Shown: positions 44,548 to 54,357, numbered from the stretch's first letter. The stretch is DNA of 64,000 nucleotides from Paracoccaceae bacterium (GCA_017854585.1 JAFMHK010000002.1:124001-188000); one strand, 5' to 3'. Notes: generated from the letters alone by a model not told the origin. Made by a program: numbers and translations.

Positions 44548-45699
44548 TCATGTCTCCCGACTGTTGAAATCGATGCGCGGGTCGATCCAGACATACATCA
44601 GATCCGACAGGATGTTCACGATCAGTCCGATAATCCCGAACACGAACAGGGTGCCGAAAATCACCGGGTAGTCACGGCGCACGGCGGCCTCGAACGCCAA
44701 TCGGCCCAGCCCATCCAGCGAAAAGATGGTCTCGATGATCAGGCTGCCACCAAAGAACACGCCGACGAACACGGCCGGAAATCCGGCAATCACGATCAGC
44801 ATCGCGTTGCGGAACACATGACGGTACAGCACCTGCGTCTCTGACAGGCCCTTGGCTTTCGCGGTCATCACATACAGTTTCTTGATCTCGTCCAGAAAAC
44901 TGTTCTTGGTCAGCAGGGTCAGGGTGGCGAATGCCGAAATTGTCGATGCCAGCACCGGCAGGGTGATGTGCCAGAAGTAATCTCCAATCTGGTGCAGCAC
45001 CCCGAAACTGTCCCAGTTTTCCGATGTCAGGCCCCGCAACGGGAAGATCTGGAAATACCGCCCGCCCGCAAACAGGACCAACAGCAGAATGGCGAACAGG
45101 AAACCGGGGATGGCGTAGGCCACGATGATGATCCCGCTTGTCCATGTATCGAACGGGCTTCCGTCGCGCACCGCCTTGCGAATGCCCAGCGGGATCGACA
45201 CGAGGTAGGCGATCAGGGTCGACCACAGCCCCAGAGAGATGGAAACCGGCATCTTTTCGATCACCAGTTCCACAACCGAGGCCGACCGGAAATAGCTCTC
45301 GCCGAAGTCGAACCGCATGTAGTCCCACATCATGATGAGGAACCGTTCACCGGCGGGAATGGGCTCGGCCACGCAATCATCCGACGCCAGATCGGGTTCG
45401 CCTTCATATCCTTCGGCACAGACGATCCGGGAAAAGTTGAACTGCACCTCAAGCTCGGCCAGAAATTGCGGCGGCAGTCCACGGCTTCCTTGGTAGTTGT
45501 TATCCGCCTCACTGATCCCGCCGCTTTCATTGCCCGCCCCTGAGATACCCGCGAACACATCGCCATCGCCTTCAAGCTGGGCAAGCACCTGTTCGATCGG
45601 ACCGCCGGGCACGAACTGCGTCAGAATGAAGTTCACCATCATGACCCCCAGAAGGGTCGGAATGATCAACAACAGCCGTCTGATGATATAGGCGCCCAT
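44548..45699 (-). CDS. yejB: Peptide ABC transporter permease (YejB-like)
   Basis: A 383-residue permease of the DppB/OppB group. [37 protein letters not shown] is the usual N-terminal helix. A long loop rich in Gly and acidic residues follows (about 45-120), as in YejB. The EAA loop reads [25 protein letters not shown]. It lies six bases after yejA. Confidence 0.94.
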   Translation of the reverse strand: MGAYIIRRLLLIIPTLLGVMMVNFILTQFVPGGPIEQVLAQLEGDGDVFAGISGAGNESGGISEADNNYQGSRGLPPQFLAELEVQFNFSRIVCAEGYEGEPDLASDDCVAEPIPAGERFLIMMWDYMRFDFGESYFRSASVVELVIEKMPVSISLGLWSTLIAYLVSIPLGIRKAVRDGSPFDTWTSGIIIVAYAIPGFLFAILLLVLFAGGRYFQIFPLRGLTSENWDSFGVLHQIGDYFWHITLPVLASTISAFATLTLLTKNSFLDEIKKLYVMTAKAKGLSETQVLYRHVFRNAMLIVIAGFPAVFVGVFFGGSLIIETIFSLDGLGRLAFEAAVRRDYPVIFGTLFVFGIIGLIVNILSDLMYVWIDPRIDFNSRET

Positions 45700-45705
45700 A
45701 CCGGG

Positions 45706-47613
45706 TCAGAACGCCCCTTGCGCGCGTAACGCGGCCTCGGCTTCGGGATCGATCCACCAGAAGTCAAGGAAACCAAGCGCGAAGGGGGGCAGCGTTTCGG
45801 GATAACGATACATGTCGTAATAGCTGACCCAGTGGTTGGGGTTATACCATTGCCCGATGCGGATCATCTTGGCCCGCAGGACGCGGTCCAGCGCCGATAC
45901 CGCAACGTTCAGTTCGGCCTGCGTTTCCGCGCCGATCACGATTTCCAACAACTGATCGACCCCTTCATCCGCCAGACCGGGCACGTTGAACAACGCCTCG
46001 TCGGCGCCAAGCGTGCCGAAATACTGACGCAGGCCGGATCCGGGCTCATACCCCATCGGGAAATGGTCGGTGACGATATCGAAATCCTGATCACGCTGGC
46101 GCTGGCTCAATTGGGCAGGGTCCACGCGGTTCAGGCTGGCATCGACACCGATGGCGCGCAGGTTTTCGACATAGGGGTTGATGATTCGGTCAAACAGCGG
46201 GCTGGCATTCAGGAACTCCACCGTCAGCAATTCACCGGCCGCGTTGCGGCGCATGCCGTCGCTGTCGACTTCCCAGCCGGCTTCGTCCAGCAAGTTGCCG
46301 GCCCGGCGCGCCTGACGGCGGTCAAGGGTGCGTTCCGGATCCGATGGCGGCACGCTGAACACCTCCTCGGTGAACACGCGTTCGGGCAGCAGATCGCGCA
46401 GCGGTTCCAGAATGGCCAGTTCCGCCTCCGATGGCATACCCGTTGCCGCAAGTTCGGTGTTTTCCCAAAAGCTGATGTTCTGCCGGTAAAGCCCGTAGAA
46501 CAGGGTCGCATTCGTCCACTCGAAGTTGAACATCAGCGTCAGGGCTTCGCGTACGCGCGGGTCGGAAAACCGGTCTTCGCGCAGATTGATCATGAAGCTC
46601 TGCCCGCTGGAGATCGTGCCGTCCGGCAGTTCCTCGCGCAGAACAATGCCCTGATCAAGCTTGGGGAAATCATAGGCCGTGGCCCACGTCGCGCTGCTGC
46701 TTTCCTGCCGGAAGGTATAGTTTCCTGCGGTGAACCCTTCGAAGGCCGCGATGGCATCACCGTAATATTCAACGCGAATGCTGTCAAAGTTGTGCCGCCC
46801 GCGATTGATCGGCATGTCATTGCCCCAATAGTCGCGGTTGCGGGCGATCACGACGCGCTGGCCGGGCACAACCTCGTCCAACACGTAGGGCGCGGACCCC
46901 ACCAGCGGCACAAGGCGGCTTTCGTTGAAGGCCAGCCCCGAGGCCTCATGACTGGCCCGGCTGAAGACGGGCAAACCGCCCGCCGCCTCGATCCGGCCGC
47001 GCAACGGGGCGTCGGGGTTGAAATCGAACCGGATGCGGCGGTCGTCCAGCGTCTGCGCCCCGGCAACCGTCATGGGAAGCGAGGCGCGGAAACTCGGCAG
47101 GCCTTCGTCCCGCTGAATCTCGTAGGAAAACAGCACGTCATCCGCCGTCACCGGCGTGCCGTCCGAAAACATCGCCCCCTCACGGATGGTGAAGATGACG
47201 TAGGATCGATCTTCGGGGTAGGCGATCGTTTCCGCCAACAGCCCATAGGATTCGCCGATGGTGTCCGCCGTCGATTCCAGCAGTGATTCAAAAAAGAAAC
47301 TCGACAACACGGCCGCGTTGCCGATGTTCGTATACGGATGCAGGCTGTCGAACGATCCGCTGGACCACGAAAACGACATCTCGCCACCCTGCGGTGCATC
47401 GGGGTTCACGTAATTCAGATGCGGATAATCCGCCGGGTAGGTCAGTTCCCCGAAGGTCGAAACCCCGTGTGTCACGATCAGATCGTCCTGCGCCCGCAGG
47501 CCAAGCGCGGTCCCGGCCCAGATCAACGCCGCCAGCATCAGGGGCGCGGCCATTGCCCGTGGCATGACGGTGGCGCGCATGGCGCGCGTTGCAGTGGCGG
47601 GGCGGTTATGCAT
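45706..47613 (-). CDS. yejA: Peptide ABC transporter substrate-binding protein (YejA-like)
   Basis: A 635-residue periplasmic protein of the SBP_bac_5 family. The N-terminus has basic residues and a hydrophobic core (PLMLAALIWAGTALGLRAQ), a signal peptide with cleavage around residue 41. GMSTFGELTYPADYPHLNYVNPDAPQGGEMS-like sequence and REGAMFSDGTPVTADDVLFSYE are typical of YejA. It is the first gene of yejABEF. Unlike the other three binding-protein genes in this window, it is not followed by a stem-loop. Confidence 0.94.
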   Translation of the reverse strand: MHNRPATATRAMRATVMPRAMAAPLMLAALIWAGTALGLRAQDDLIVTHGVSTFGELTYPADYPHLNYVNPDAPQGGEMSFSWSSGSFDSLHPYTNIGNAAVLSSFFFESLLESTADTIGESYGLLAETIAYPEDRSYVIFTIREGAMFSDGTPVTADDVLFSYEIQRDEGLPSFRASLPMTVAGAQTLDDRRIRFDFNPDAPLRGRIEAAGGLPVFSRASHEASGLAFNESRLVPLVGSAPYVLDEVVPGQRVVIARNRDYWGNDMPINRGRHNFDSIRVEYYGDAIAAFEGFTAGNYTFRQESSSATWATAYDFPKLDQGIVLREELPDGTISSGQSFMINLREDRFSDPRVREALTLMFNFEWTNATLFYGLYRQNISFWENTELAATGMPSEAELAILEPLRDLLPERVFTEEVFSVPPSDPERTLDRRQARRAGNLLDEAGWEVDSDGMRRNAAGELLTVEFLNASPLFDRIINPYVENLRAIGVDASLNRVDPAQLSQRQRDQDFDIVTDHFPMGYEPGSGLRQYFGTLGADEALFNVPGLADEGVDQLLEIVIGAETQAELNVAVSALDRVLRAKMIRIGQWYNPNHWVSYYDMYRYPETLPPFALGFLDFWWIDPEAEAALRAQGAF

Positions 47614-47733
47614 CGCGGATCTCCGGTGTTGGACGGCTCGTTACCCATTGATGTGGGTCTTGGCAGGTTAAGGACCACCCCCCACACCATTCAAGTTGAG
47701 AATGCGTGATCAGCCGCGATTTCACGTGATGCC

Positions 47734-47763
47734 AAAGAAAAAGCCGCCCCGAAGAGCGGCTTT
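47734..47763 (-). terminator. Rho-independent terminator of the cytochrome c gene
   Basis: An 8-bp stem (AAAGCCGC/GCGGCTTT) with an 8-base loop; on the minus strand it is followed by TTTCTTT. It lies 23 bases after the cytochrome c stop and closes that single-gene unit before the yej operon. Confidence 0.85.
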
Positions 47764-47785
47764 GTTCAGCGGCACGAAACCAAGA

Positions 47786-48304
47786 TCAATTATCAAGGCT
47801 GTCGAGATAGGCGATCAGGTTCGCCCGATCCTCGATATCGGCCATGCCGTTATAGGCCATCGCGGTGCCCGGCGCATACTGGCGCGGGTTCTGGATGAAG
47901 GAAGAGATGTTTTCCGGTGTCCACTCACCCGTCGTGGCCAAAAGACCGTCGGAATAGCTGAACCCTTCAGCCGCGTGCTTGGGGCGGTTCACGACGCCAT
48001 AGAGATAAGGACCAACGCCGTTATCGCCTGCTTCCAGCGAATGGCAGGCGGCGCATTGGCGGAACAGGCGTTCGCCCGCGCCGGCATCGGCAACCGCATA
48101 GACATCGGCAAATGCAACCTCAACCACTTCCTCGGCCGGGCCTTCATCGTCCGATCCCGTATCGATCGAATATCCGGCCACATGCTCTTCGTCATGGCTG
48201 GCGATATCGTAAAGGCCACTGGCTGCCCAGTTACCCAGCAAGAAAATCAACAATGCGGCACACAGGGCGCCGCCGGCTTTGGTGATCGTCATCGTGTCAA
48301 ACAT
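47786..48304 (-). CDS. Membrane-anchored class I cytochrome c
   Basis: A 172-residue protein. One uncleaved N-terminal helix (about 8-30, KAGGALCAALLIFLLGNWAASGLYDI) anchors it in the membrane. An acidic linker leads to a cytochrome c domain with haem motif CAACH (RLFRQCAACHSLE) and a Met ligand in AYNGMADI or GTAMAYNGM. ATG 48304 is chosen; an upstream ATG at 48319 is also in frame. It resembles CycM/CycY, which shuttle electrons from the bc1 complex to terminal oxidases such as cbb3. Confidence 0.92.
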   Translation of the reverse strand: MFDTMTITKAGGALCAALLIFLLGNWAASGLYDIASHDEEHVAGYSIDTGSDDEGPAEEVVEVAFADVYAVADAGAGERLFRQCAACHSLEAGDNGVGPYLYGVVNRPKHAAEGFSYSDGLLATTGEWTPENISSFIQNPRQYAPGTAMAYNGMADIEDRANLIAYLDSLDN

Positions 48305-48410
48305 GGTGGTTCCCGTCACAGTCGCGCGTTTCCCGGTATGTATGGCTTTTCTTTAGGGGGTGGCAAGGGTAGCACTCCGCGACGAAACGCCCATTTGGAA
48401 GAAATTCGCC

Positions 48411-49241
48411 ATGACAGCCCGCATTGCATTCCAAGGAGAGCCGGGGGCCTACTCCCATCAGGCTTGCCACGACGCCCGCCCGCAGATGGAGGCGCTTGCC
48501 TGCGCCACCTTTGAAGATGCGATAGACGCGGTCCGCGACGGACGCGCCGAAATGGCGATGCTGCCCGTCGAAAATTCGACCTATGGCCGGGTGGCCGACA
48601 TTCATCACCTGTTGCCCGACAGCGGCCTGCATATCGTGGAAGAGGCGTTCGTGCGGGTCCACATCAACCTTTTGGGCGTCAAGGGCGCGACATTGGCCGA
48701 TGTGAAATCCGCCATGAGCCATACCGTCTTGCTTGGCCAATGCCGTGGCTTTCTGCGTGAACACGGGCTGCAGGGCGTCATTGGGGCCGATACCGCAGGC
48801 TCGGCGCAGATTGTGGCCGAACGCGGCGACAAGGCGCAGGCCGCGCTAGCGTCGGAACTGGCCGGAGAGATCTACGGCCTTGATGTGCTTGCCCGCCATA
48901 TCGAGGATCACGACCGCAACACCACCCGCTTCCTGCTGATGTCGCCCGAGGCCAACATGACCCGGCGGGCCGATCACATGATGACCAGCTTCGTGTTTCG
49001 CGTCCGCAACATCCCCGCCGCGCTCTACAAGGCGATGGGCGGGTTTGCGACCAATGGCGTCAACATGACCAAGCTCGAATCCTACATGGTCGGCGGCAGT
49101 TTCACCGCCACGCAGTTCTATGCCGATATCGAGGGCCACCCCGAAGACGCGCCCGTGCAGCGCGCACTGGAGGAACTGGCCTATTTCTGTTCCGAACTGC
49201 GCGTATTGGGCACCTACCCGGCAGATCGCGCGCGGGATTGA
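48411..49241 (+). CDS. pheA: Prephenate dehydratase
   Basis: A 276-residue enzyme making phenylpyruvate from prephenate in phenylalanine synthesis. IAFQGEPGAYSHQAC starts the catalytic domain, and HIEDHDRNTTRFLLM carries the catalytic TRF motif. An ACT domain (about 190-270) follows with GALYKAMGGFATNGVN-like sequence and LESYMVGG, the ESRP-type phenylalanine feedback site. ATG 48411 matches the family start. There is no chorismate mutase domain, as is usual for alphaproteobacteria. Confidence 0.95.
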   Translation: MTARIAFQGEPGAYSHQACHDARPQMEALACATFEDAIDAVRDGRAEMAMLPVENSTYGRVADIHHLLPDSGLHIVEEAFVRVHINLLGVKGATLADVKSAMSHTVLLGQCRGFLREHGLQGVIGADTAGSAQIVAERGDKAQAALASELAGEIYGLDVLARHIEDHDRNTTRFLLMSPEANMTRRADHMMTSFVFRVRNIPAALYKAMGGFATNGVNMTKLESYMVGGSFTATQFYADIEGHPEDAPVQRALEELAYFCSELRVLGTYPADRARD

Positions 49242-49257
49242 TCCGGAACGCGCCGCG

Positions 49258-49851
49258 ATGATCACGCCGATCCTTCTGCTTTGCCTGTCACTTGTGGGGC
49301 TGGTCGCCGCGATACTCGTTCCCGGCATGTCCGATCTGTTGCTGCTGGCGGTGCCCAGTACGGTCGCCAGTCTGATCCTTCTGCTGACTGGCTGGCGCAA
49401 GCGCGGCGGGCGCGAGGTCCCGAACTGGGTGGTGCTTGACGGGTCGAACGTGATGCACTGGAAGGACGGGACCGCGCAGATCGAAACCGTGCGCGACGTG
49501 ATCAACGCCCTGACCCGCGCCGGTTTCACGCCCGGCGTCGTGTTCGACGCCAACGCGGGCCACAAGCTGCAGGGCAGTTATCTGAATGACCGGACGCTAT
49601 CGCGACAGCTTGGCCTGCCGCGCGACCGTGTCATGGTCGTGCCGCGCGGCGAACCCGCCGATCCCCGCATTCTGGAAGCCGCGCGCGACTATGGCGCGCG
49701 GATCGTGACCAACGATCGGTTTCGTGACTGGGCGGCGATCCACCCCGAAGTGCACACGGCCGGGCACCTGATCACGGGCGGCTACCATAACGGCAAGCTG
49801 TGGCTGTCGCTGGACGGGGCCGCCGCACCCCAACCGCTTGCGCATTCGTGA
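49258..49851 (+). CDS. Membrane-anchored NYN-domain (Zc3h12a-like) ribonuclease
   Basis: A 197-residue protein. Two hydrophobic segments (about 4-21 and 26-44) form an N-terminal hairpin. A PIN-like NYN domain from residue 56 follows with VVLDGSNVMHW (D61, N64), GVVFDANAGHK (D97) and ARIVTNDRFRDW (D153, D157), the acidic residues expected to bind metal. This matches the RNase_Zc3h12a family. It starts 16 bases after pheA and may be co-transcribed. The active domain probably faces the cytoplasm. Substrate unknown. Confidence 0.85.
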   Translation: MITPILLLCLSLVGLVAAILVPGMSDLLLLAVPSTVASLILLLTGWRKRGGREVPNWVVLDGSNVMHWKDGTAQIETVRDVINALTRAGFTPGVVFDANAGHKLQGSYLNDRTLSRQLGLPRDRVMVVPRGEPADPRILEAARDYGARIVTNDRFRDWAAIHPEVHTAGHLITGGYHNGKLWLSLDGAAAPQPLAHS

Positions 49852-49893
49852 TCAACGGTTTTAGGTGGCCATGTTCCCCGAACGGATGGCCCG

Positions 49894-50820
49894 ATGAACC
49901 CCTTGCGCGGCATTGCCCTCAAAATAAGCTCGGTCTGCGTGTTCATGGCCATGGCGTCATTGATCAAGGCGGTGTCCGACACGATCCCGCCCGGTCAGGC
50001 CGTGTTCTTCCGCTCGCTTTTTGCCACGCCGGTCATCGTCATCTGGCTGTTGTGGCGTCACGAGTTGCACATCGGCCTGCGCACCAAGAACCCGATGGGG
50101 CATGTCTGGCGCGGACTGGTTGGCACGACGTCGATGTTTCTGGGCTTTGCCGGGTTGGGCTTGCTTCCCCTGCCCGAGGTCACGGCCATCGGCTATGCCT
50201 CGCCCTTGTTGGTGGTCATCTTTGCCGCAATGTTTCTTGGTGAAAACGTGCGCGCCTTTCGCCTGTCCATGGTCGCCATGGGCATGGTCGGCGTGCTGAT
50301 CGTGCTTTCGCCGCGCATCGGCATGGACCCGTCCCAAGCTGACGCGCGCGAAACCCTTGGTGCCGTCATCGTCTTGCTGAGCGCGGTCTGCGCGGCCCTT
50401 GCACAGGTTTTCGTGCGTCGACTGGTGAAGACCGAGGGGACTGCGGCAATCGTTTTCTGGTTCTCGATCACCGCAACCCTGATGTCCCTGCTCAGCCTGC
50501 CTTGGGGCTGGGCCATGCCCACAAGCGCGCAGGCGATCATGCTGGTCTCTGCCGGGCTTCTGGGTGGCGTCGGGCAGATCTTGCTGACCTCCAGCTACCG
50601 CCTTGCCGATGCGTCGTTGATCGCGCCCTTCGAATATACCTCGATGTTGCTGGCGCTGACTGTCGGCTATGTCGTCTTTGACGAGGTCCCCACCGTCACG
50701 ATGCTCGCCGGGGCCGCCGTGGTGGTCAGCGCGGGCGTAGCCATCATCTTGCGCGAACACCATCTGGGGTTGGAACGGTCACGCCAGCGCAAGGCGATGC
50801 CGCCTCCCGGCGGGGTCTAG
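49894..50820 (+). CDS. EamA/DMT-family transporter
   Basis: A 308-residue membrane protein with ten predicted helices in two EamA repeats (about 10-140 and 155-290). Each repeat carries the usual Pro/Gly-rich helices, such as PGQAVFFRSLFATPVIVIWLLW and LLLTSSYRLADASLIAPFEYTSMLLALTVGYVVFDEVPT. This family exports amino acids, metabolites or drugs. The substrate is not visible. Its 3' end overlaps the convergent SRPBCC gene by four bases. Confidence 0.9.
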   Translation: MNPLRGIALKISSVCVFMAMASLIKAVSDTIPPGQAVFFRSLFATPVIVIWLLWRHELHIGLRTKNPMGHVWRGLVGTTSMFLGFAGLGLLPLPEVTAIGYASPLLVVIFAAMFLGENVRAFRLSMVAMGMVGVLIVLSPRIGMDPSQADARETLGAVIVLLSAVCAALAQVFVRRLVKTEGTAAIVFWFSITATLMSLLSLPWGWAMPTSAQAIMLVSAGLLGGVGQILLTSSYRLADASLIAPFEYTSMLLALTVGYVVFDEVPTVTMLAGAAVVVSAGVAIILREHHLGLERSRQRKAMPPPGGV

Positions 50821-51290
50821 CCGCGCTGCTGGCGCCGCAACGCCGCCTCGATCGCGTCGCCTTGTCGGGCAAGCACGCCGGTCATGCGTTGCAGCACGCG
50901 CCCACGGGCCAATTTCAGGGTCTGCAAGATCAGCCGGGCAGTCAACGTGTCTGGTCGCAACTCAAGGATCATGCCGACGCGGGTCATGGTGCTGCTCAAC
51001 TCGACAAAAGTCATCTCAAGCTGACAATCCATTCCGCCAACGCGGCTGTCGACAACCACGGTATCTTGTGGCGTCAGGGTCGTGACGCGCGCCGCGATGG
51101 CCCGCGTTTTGCCCCGCACCTGCACCGCGCCACGCCATTCGACACCCGCGCTGGCGCGGGTCCAGTTGTCCACCCGGCGCAATTCCGCCCCGCGCCCCTT
51201 GGCATCCGCCTCGAAGCTGGTGAAATCTGTCATGTGCGCGAACACCATGTCGATGGGCGCGCCGATATCCTCGGCCACCTTGAATTTCAT
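50817..51290 (-). CDS. SRPBCC-family protein
   Basis: A 157-residue protein with the START/Bet v 1 pattern: MKFKVAEDIGAPIDMVFAHMTDF at the N-terminus, antiparallel strands in the middle (WRGAVQVRGKTRAIAARVTTL), and a long C-terminal helix (LILQTLKLARGRVLQRMTGVLARQGDAIEAAL). The fold binds a hydrophobic ligand in a cavity. No specific function can be assigned. It lies upstream-adjacent to nudC on the same strand order (nudC then this gene), 42 bases apart. Confidence 0.8.
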   Translation of the reverse strand: MKFKVAEDIGAPIDMVFAHMTDFTSFEADAKGRGAELRRVDNWTRASAGVEWRGAVQVRGKTRAIAARVTTLTPQDTVVVDSRVGGMDCQLEMTFVELSSTMTRVGMILELRPDTLTARLILQTLKLARGRVLQRMTGVLARQGDAIEAALRRQQRG

Positions 51291-51332
51291 GACTGATGTG
51301 CCCCTGTCATATCTTTTGCCGCAACTTGCCCG

Positions 51333-52304
51333 TCAATCCAGCCGGTCCGCAAGCCAGTTCTCCAAAAGGAAGTGCGCAATCGCCCCTGAGCGCGCAGGCG
51401 CGACGCGCGGATGCGTCCCCGCAAAGACCTCCAACACAGCGCTCCGGTCCAACCACAGGGCATCCTCGATCTCGGTCGGGTCCACAGTAATGTCGGTGCT
51501 GATCGCCTCTCCCCGGCAGCCCAGCATCAATGACGCCGGATAGGGCCACGGCTGCGATGCCAGATAGGTGACCGCGCCAACCCGCACGGCGGTTTCCTCG
51601 AACACCTCGCGGCGCACGGCGGCCTCGACGGTTTCGCCCGGTTCCACGAAACCCGCCAGCAATGAAAACATCCGGTCTGGCCACCCCGGCGACCGGCCCA
51701 GCAGTACCTTGTCGCCGTGCGTGATCAACATGATCACGACCGGATCGGTGCGGGGGAAATGATGCGCAGCACAGACCGGGCAACTGCGTTGCCACCCGGC
51801 ATCGACCATCACGCTTTGCGCCCCGCAACGCGAACAAAACCCATGTGTCTTGTGCCAGTTCATCACCGCGCGGGCCGTCGCGGCCAATTCCGCATCGCGC
51901 GGTGTCAGGCCGGTCATGATGCTCCGCAACTCCCGAAAGGCAAATCTGGGTGCGGCGGGGTGCACCTGCACTGTTGCATCCAGAAACGCGCCGACCTGCG
52001 CTTCGTCCACGTCGTCGGGCACCCATCCCGAGATGTCGGCGGCAAAGCGCGGCGTGCCATTATCAATGCCCAGAAAAACCAGATCAGGCCCGGAACTTGC
52101 CAACACCGGATGACCCTTGGGCAACCACGCCAATGCCACGCCGCCATCGGCCGGGTCGCCCGCGATCAACGGCTTGCCGCGCCACAGCGCCAGAATGGGG
52201 GTTCCATCAGCCAGCGCCTTGGCCCGCGCGATCGGGTCGCGCCGCATGGGCGCGTTCCGGTCAAGACCTGATCCGCCAAAGGTCACCATCTCTGCCCGCT
52301 GCAT
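51333..52304 (-). CDS. nudC: NAD+ diphosphatase / NAD-capped RNA decapping enzyme
   Basis: A 323-residue NudC. A zinc ribbon with two CxxC pairs (FCSRCGAQS and SCPVCAAHHFPRTDP) precedes the Nudix box GFVEPGETVEAAVRREVFEETAVRVG. The SQPWPYPASLM motif after it distinguishes NAD(H) pyrophosphatases. ATG 52304 gives the family length; the frame is open further upstream. It cleaves NAD(H) to NMN and AMP and can remove NAD caps from RNA. Confidence 0.94.
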   Translation of the reverse strand: MQRAEMVTFGGSGLDRNAPMRRDPIARAKALADGTPILALWRGKPLIAGDPADGGVALAWLPKGHPVLASSGPDLVFLGIDNGTPRFAADISGWVPDDVDEAQVGAFLDATVQVHPAAPRFAFRELRSIMTGLTPRDAELAATARAVMNWHKTHGFCSRCGAQSVMVDAGWQRSCPVCAAHHFPRTDPVVIMLITHGDKVLLGRSPGWPDRMFSLLAGFVEPGETVEAAVRREVFEETAVRVGAVTYLASQPWPYPASLMLGCRGEAISTDITVDPTEIEDALWLDRSAVLEVFAGTHPRVAPARSGAIAHFLLENWLADRLD

Positions 52305-52467
52305 GCTCACCCCGATCCGAATTTCATCAGTCCTGCACATGTCTATGACAAAACTGCACCACCTGCCCAAGGGTCCCGTCTTCTCCGGCACTTTGCGCAG
52401 GCAACGCTTTCCAACATGCCTGCCGTGCTGCTTGATTGTCCACAGGGTACCTCTGGGAAAACGCATC

Positions 52468-54357
52468 ATGTCATTGGCAACAGCCACCGCTGCGCCCCAA
52501 ATTGCGGCCGATGTTCGCTTGACGCTTCTGGCGACAAGCGACCTTCACGCGCATCTGATGCCATTCAATTACTATCTCGACAGCGAAGACGACGGCGTTG
52601 GGCTTGCGCGCATTGCCAGCCTGATCGCCGACTGGCGGGCGCGATCCGAGAACTGCCTTCTGATGGATAACGGCGATACGCTGCAGGGGTCGCCATTTGG
52701 CGACATGGCGGCGGAACGTCTGATCCCCGAGGGGCGGGCCCACCCGATGATTGCGGCAATGAACGCGCTTGGTTACGACGCGGCCACGCTTGGCAACCAC
52801 GACTTCGACTTCGGTTTGCCGATGCTGGAAAACGCTTTGTCGCGCGCGCGCTATCCGATTGTTCTGGCCAATGCCGAACGCGCAGACGGCAGCCCATTCC
52901 TGCCGCCTTGGACCGTGCTTGACCGGCGCGTGACCGATGTGCGCGGCCGATCCCACAGGATCGGGGTCGGGGTTCTTGGGGTGGTGCCGCCACAGGTTAC
53001 CCAGTGGAACCGGGCCTTGCTGCAAAACCGCCTGCGCGTCACCGACATGGTCGATGCGGTGCGCGCCGCGGTGCCTGCCATGCGCGCCGCGGGGGCGGAT
53101 GTGATCGTGGTTCTGGCGCATTCCGGCATCGGGCAGGCCGCGCTCTATCCGGGCATGGAAAACGCCGCCGGATGCATCGCCGCGCTGGACGGAGTGGATG
53201 CGGTTGTCGCTGGTCACACCCACAGCCTGTTTCCCGCACCCGAAGCTGCGACCGTCGACTGGCTGGACCGTGTCAGCGGCACGGCCCATGGCAAACCCTT
53301 GGTCCAGCCGGGGTATTGGGGCAGTCATCTGGGGGTGATCAACCTGACCATCCGGCGTGGTGAAAATGGTCCGTGGCGGGTCGCCGATCATACCGTTTCG
53401 GTCGCGCCGATCATTTCCCAGACGGCGATGGGCCAACGCGTGGCCCCCACCTCCAAGGCGCTTGCCGATCTGGCCGCGCGCGACCACGCCGATGCGCTGC
53501 ACTTCATCCGCAGGCCAATCGGCCAGACCGCCGTGCCGTTGCATACGTTCTTTTCCTTTGTCGCCCCCTGCGCCGTGACGCAGGTCGTGGCCGATGCACA
53601 GCGCGCCCATGTGCAATGCGCGCTCTCGGACCGTCCTGATCTGGCGGGGCTGCCGCTGATCTCTGCGGCGGCGCCCTTCAAATGCGGCGGGCGGGGCGGT
53701 GCCCAGAACTATACCGATATTCCGGTCGGGCCGCTGGCCGTCAAACACGCTGCGAATCTTTACATGTATCCCAATTCGCTGGCCGTCATCCGGCTGACCG
53801 GAGCGCAGGTTGCGCAATGGCTGGAACGGGTCGCGTCGGCCTTCCACCAGATCACGCCGGGCAGTGATGATCAGCAACTGATCGACCCCGCCTTTGCCGG
53901 CTACAACTTCGACGTTCTCAGCGGCCTTCGCTATTGCATCGACGTCAGTCAACCGCGCCGCTTCTCCGCCGACGGAGAGGACATATTCGACACCCCCGGT
54001 CGTATCGTATCACTCAGCCATGCCAACGGTCGCCCGGTCGACCCGGACGAACACATGCTCCTCGTGACCAACAGTTACAGGGCGGGCGGCGGCGGCCACT
54101 TCAGCGTCGCCGCCGAGGCCGAAACCGTCTTGCAGGATTCGACCGCACTGCGCGAAATCCTGACCCGCTACATCGCGGGTCGCGACAGACTGGCGATGAA
54201 ACCGGAAGGCGTCTGGCGCTTTCACCATATCGGTGCGACCGTGCTGGTCGATACCGGGCCCGGCGCCTTGGCCAAGACCGATGAGATCCGCGCCCTTGGC
54301 CTGCGCGACCACGGGGACCGCCCGGCCGGATTTGCCCGCTTTTCCATGTCGATCTAG
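52468..54357 (+). CDS. cpdB: 2',3'-cyclic-nucleotide phosphodiesterase / 3'- or 5'-nucleotidase (CpdB-like)
   Basis: A 629-residue metallophosphatase. The N-terminal calcineurin-like domain has the metal motifs LLATSDLHAHL, NGDTLQGS, LGNHDFDFG and VAGHTHS. The C-terminal 5_nucleotid_C domain (about 350-600) has YMYPNSLAVIRLTG and TNSYRAGGGGHF, which stacks the base. ATG 52468 is the best start, but the N-terminus MSLATATAAPQIAADVRL is not a signal peptide, which is odd for an enzyme family that is normally periplasmic. It salvages nucleotides or degrades 2',3'-cNMPs. Confidence 0.9.
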   Translation: MSLATATAAPQIAADVRLTLLATSDLHAHLMPFNYYLDSEDDGVGLARIASLIADWRARSENCLLMDNGDTLQGSPFGDMAAERLIPEGRAHPMIAAMNALGYDAATLGNHDFDFGLPMLENALSRARYPIVLANAERADGSPFLPPWTVLDRRVTDVRGRSHRIGVGVLGVVPPQVTQWNRALLQNRLRVTDMVDAVRAAVPAMRAAGADVIVVLAHSGIGQAALYPGMENAAGCIAALDGVDAVVAGHTHSLFPAPEAATVDWLDRVSGTAHGKPLVQPGYWGSHLGVINLTIRRGENGPWRVADHTVSVAPIISQTAMGQRVAPTSKALADLAARDHADALHFIRRPIGQTAVPLHTFFSFVAPCAVTQVVADAQRAHVQCALSDRPDLAGLPLISAAAPFKCGGRGGAQNYTDIPVGPLAVKHAANLYMYPNSLAVIRLTGAQVAQWLERVASAFHQITPGSDDQQLIDPAFAGYNFDVLSGLRYCIDVSQPRRFSADGEDIFDTPGRIVSLSHANGRPVDPDEHMLLVTNSYRAGGGGHFSVAAEAETVLQDSTALREILTRYIAGRDRLAMKPEGVWRFHHIGATVLVDTGPGALAKTDEIRALGLRDHGDRPAGFARFSMSI

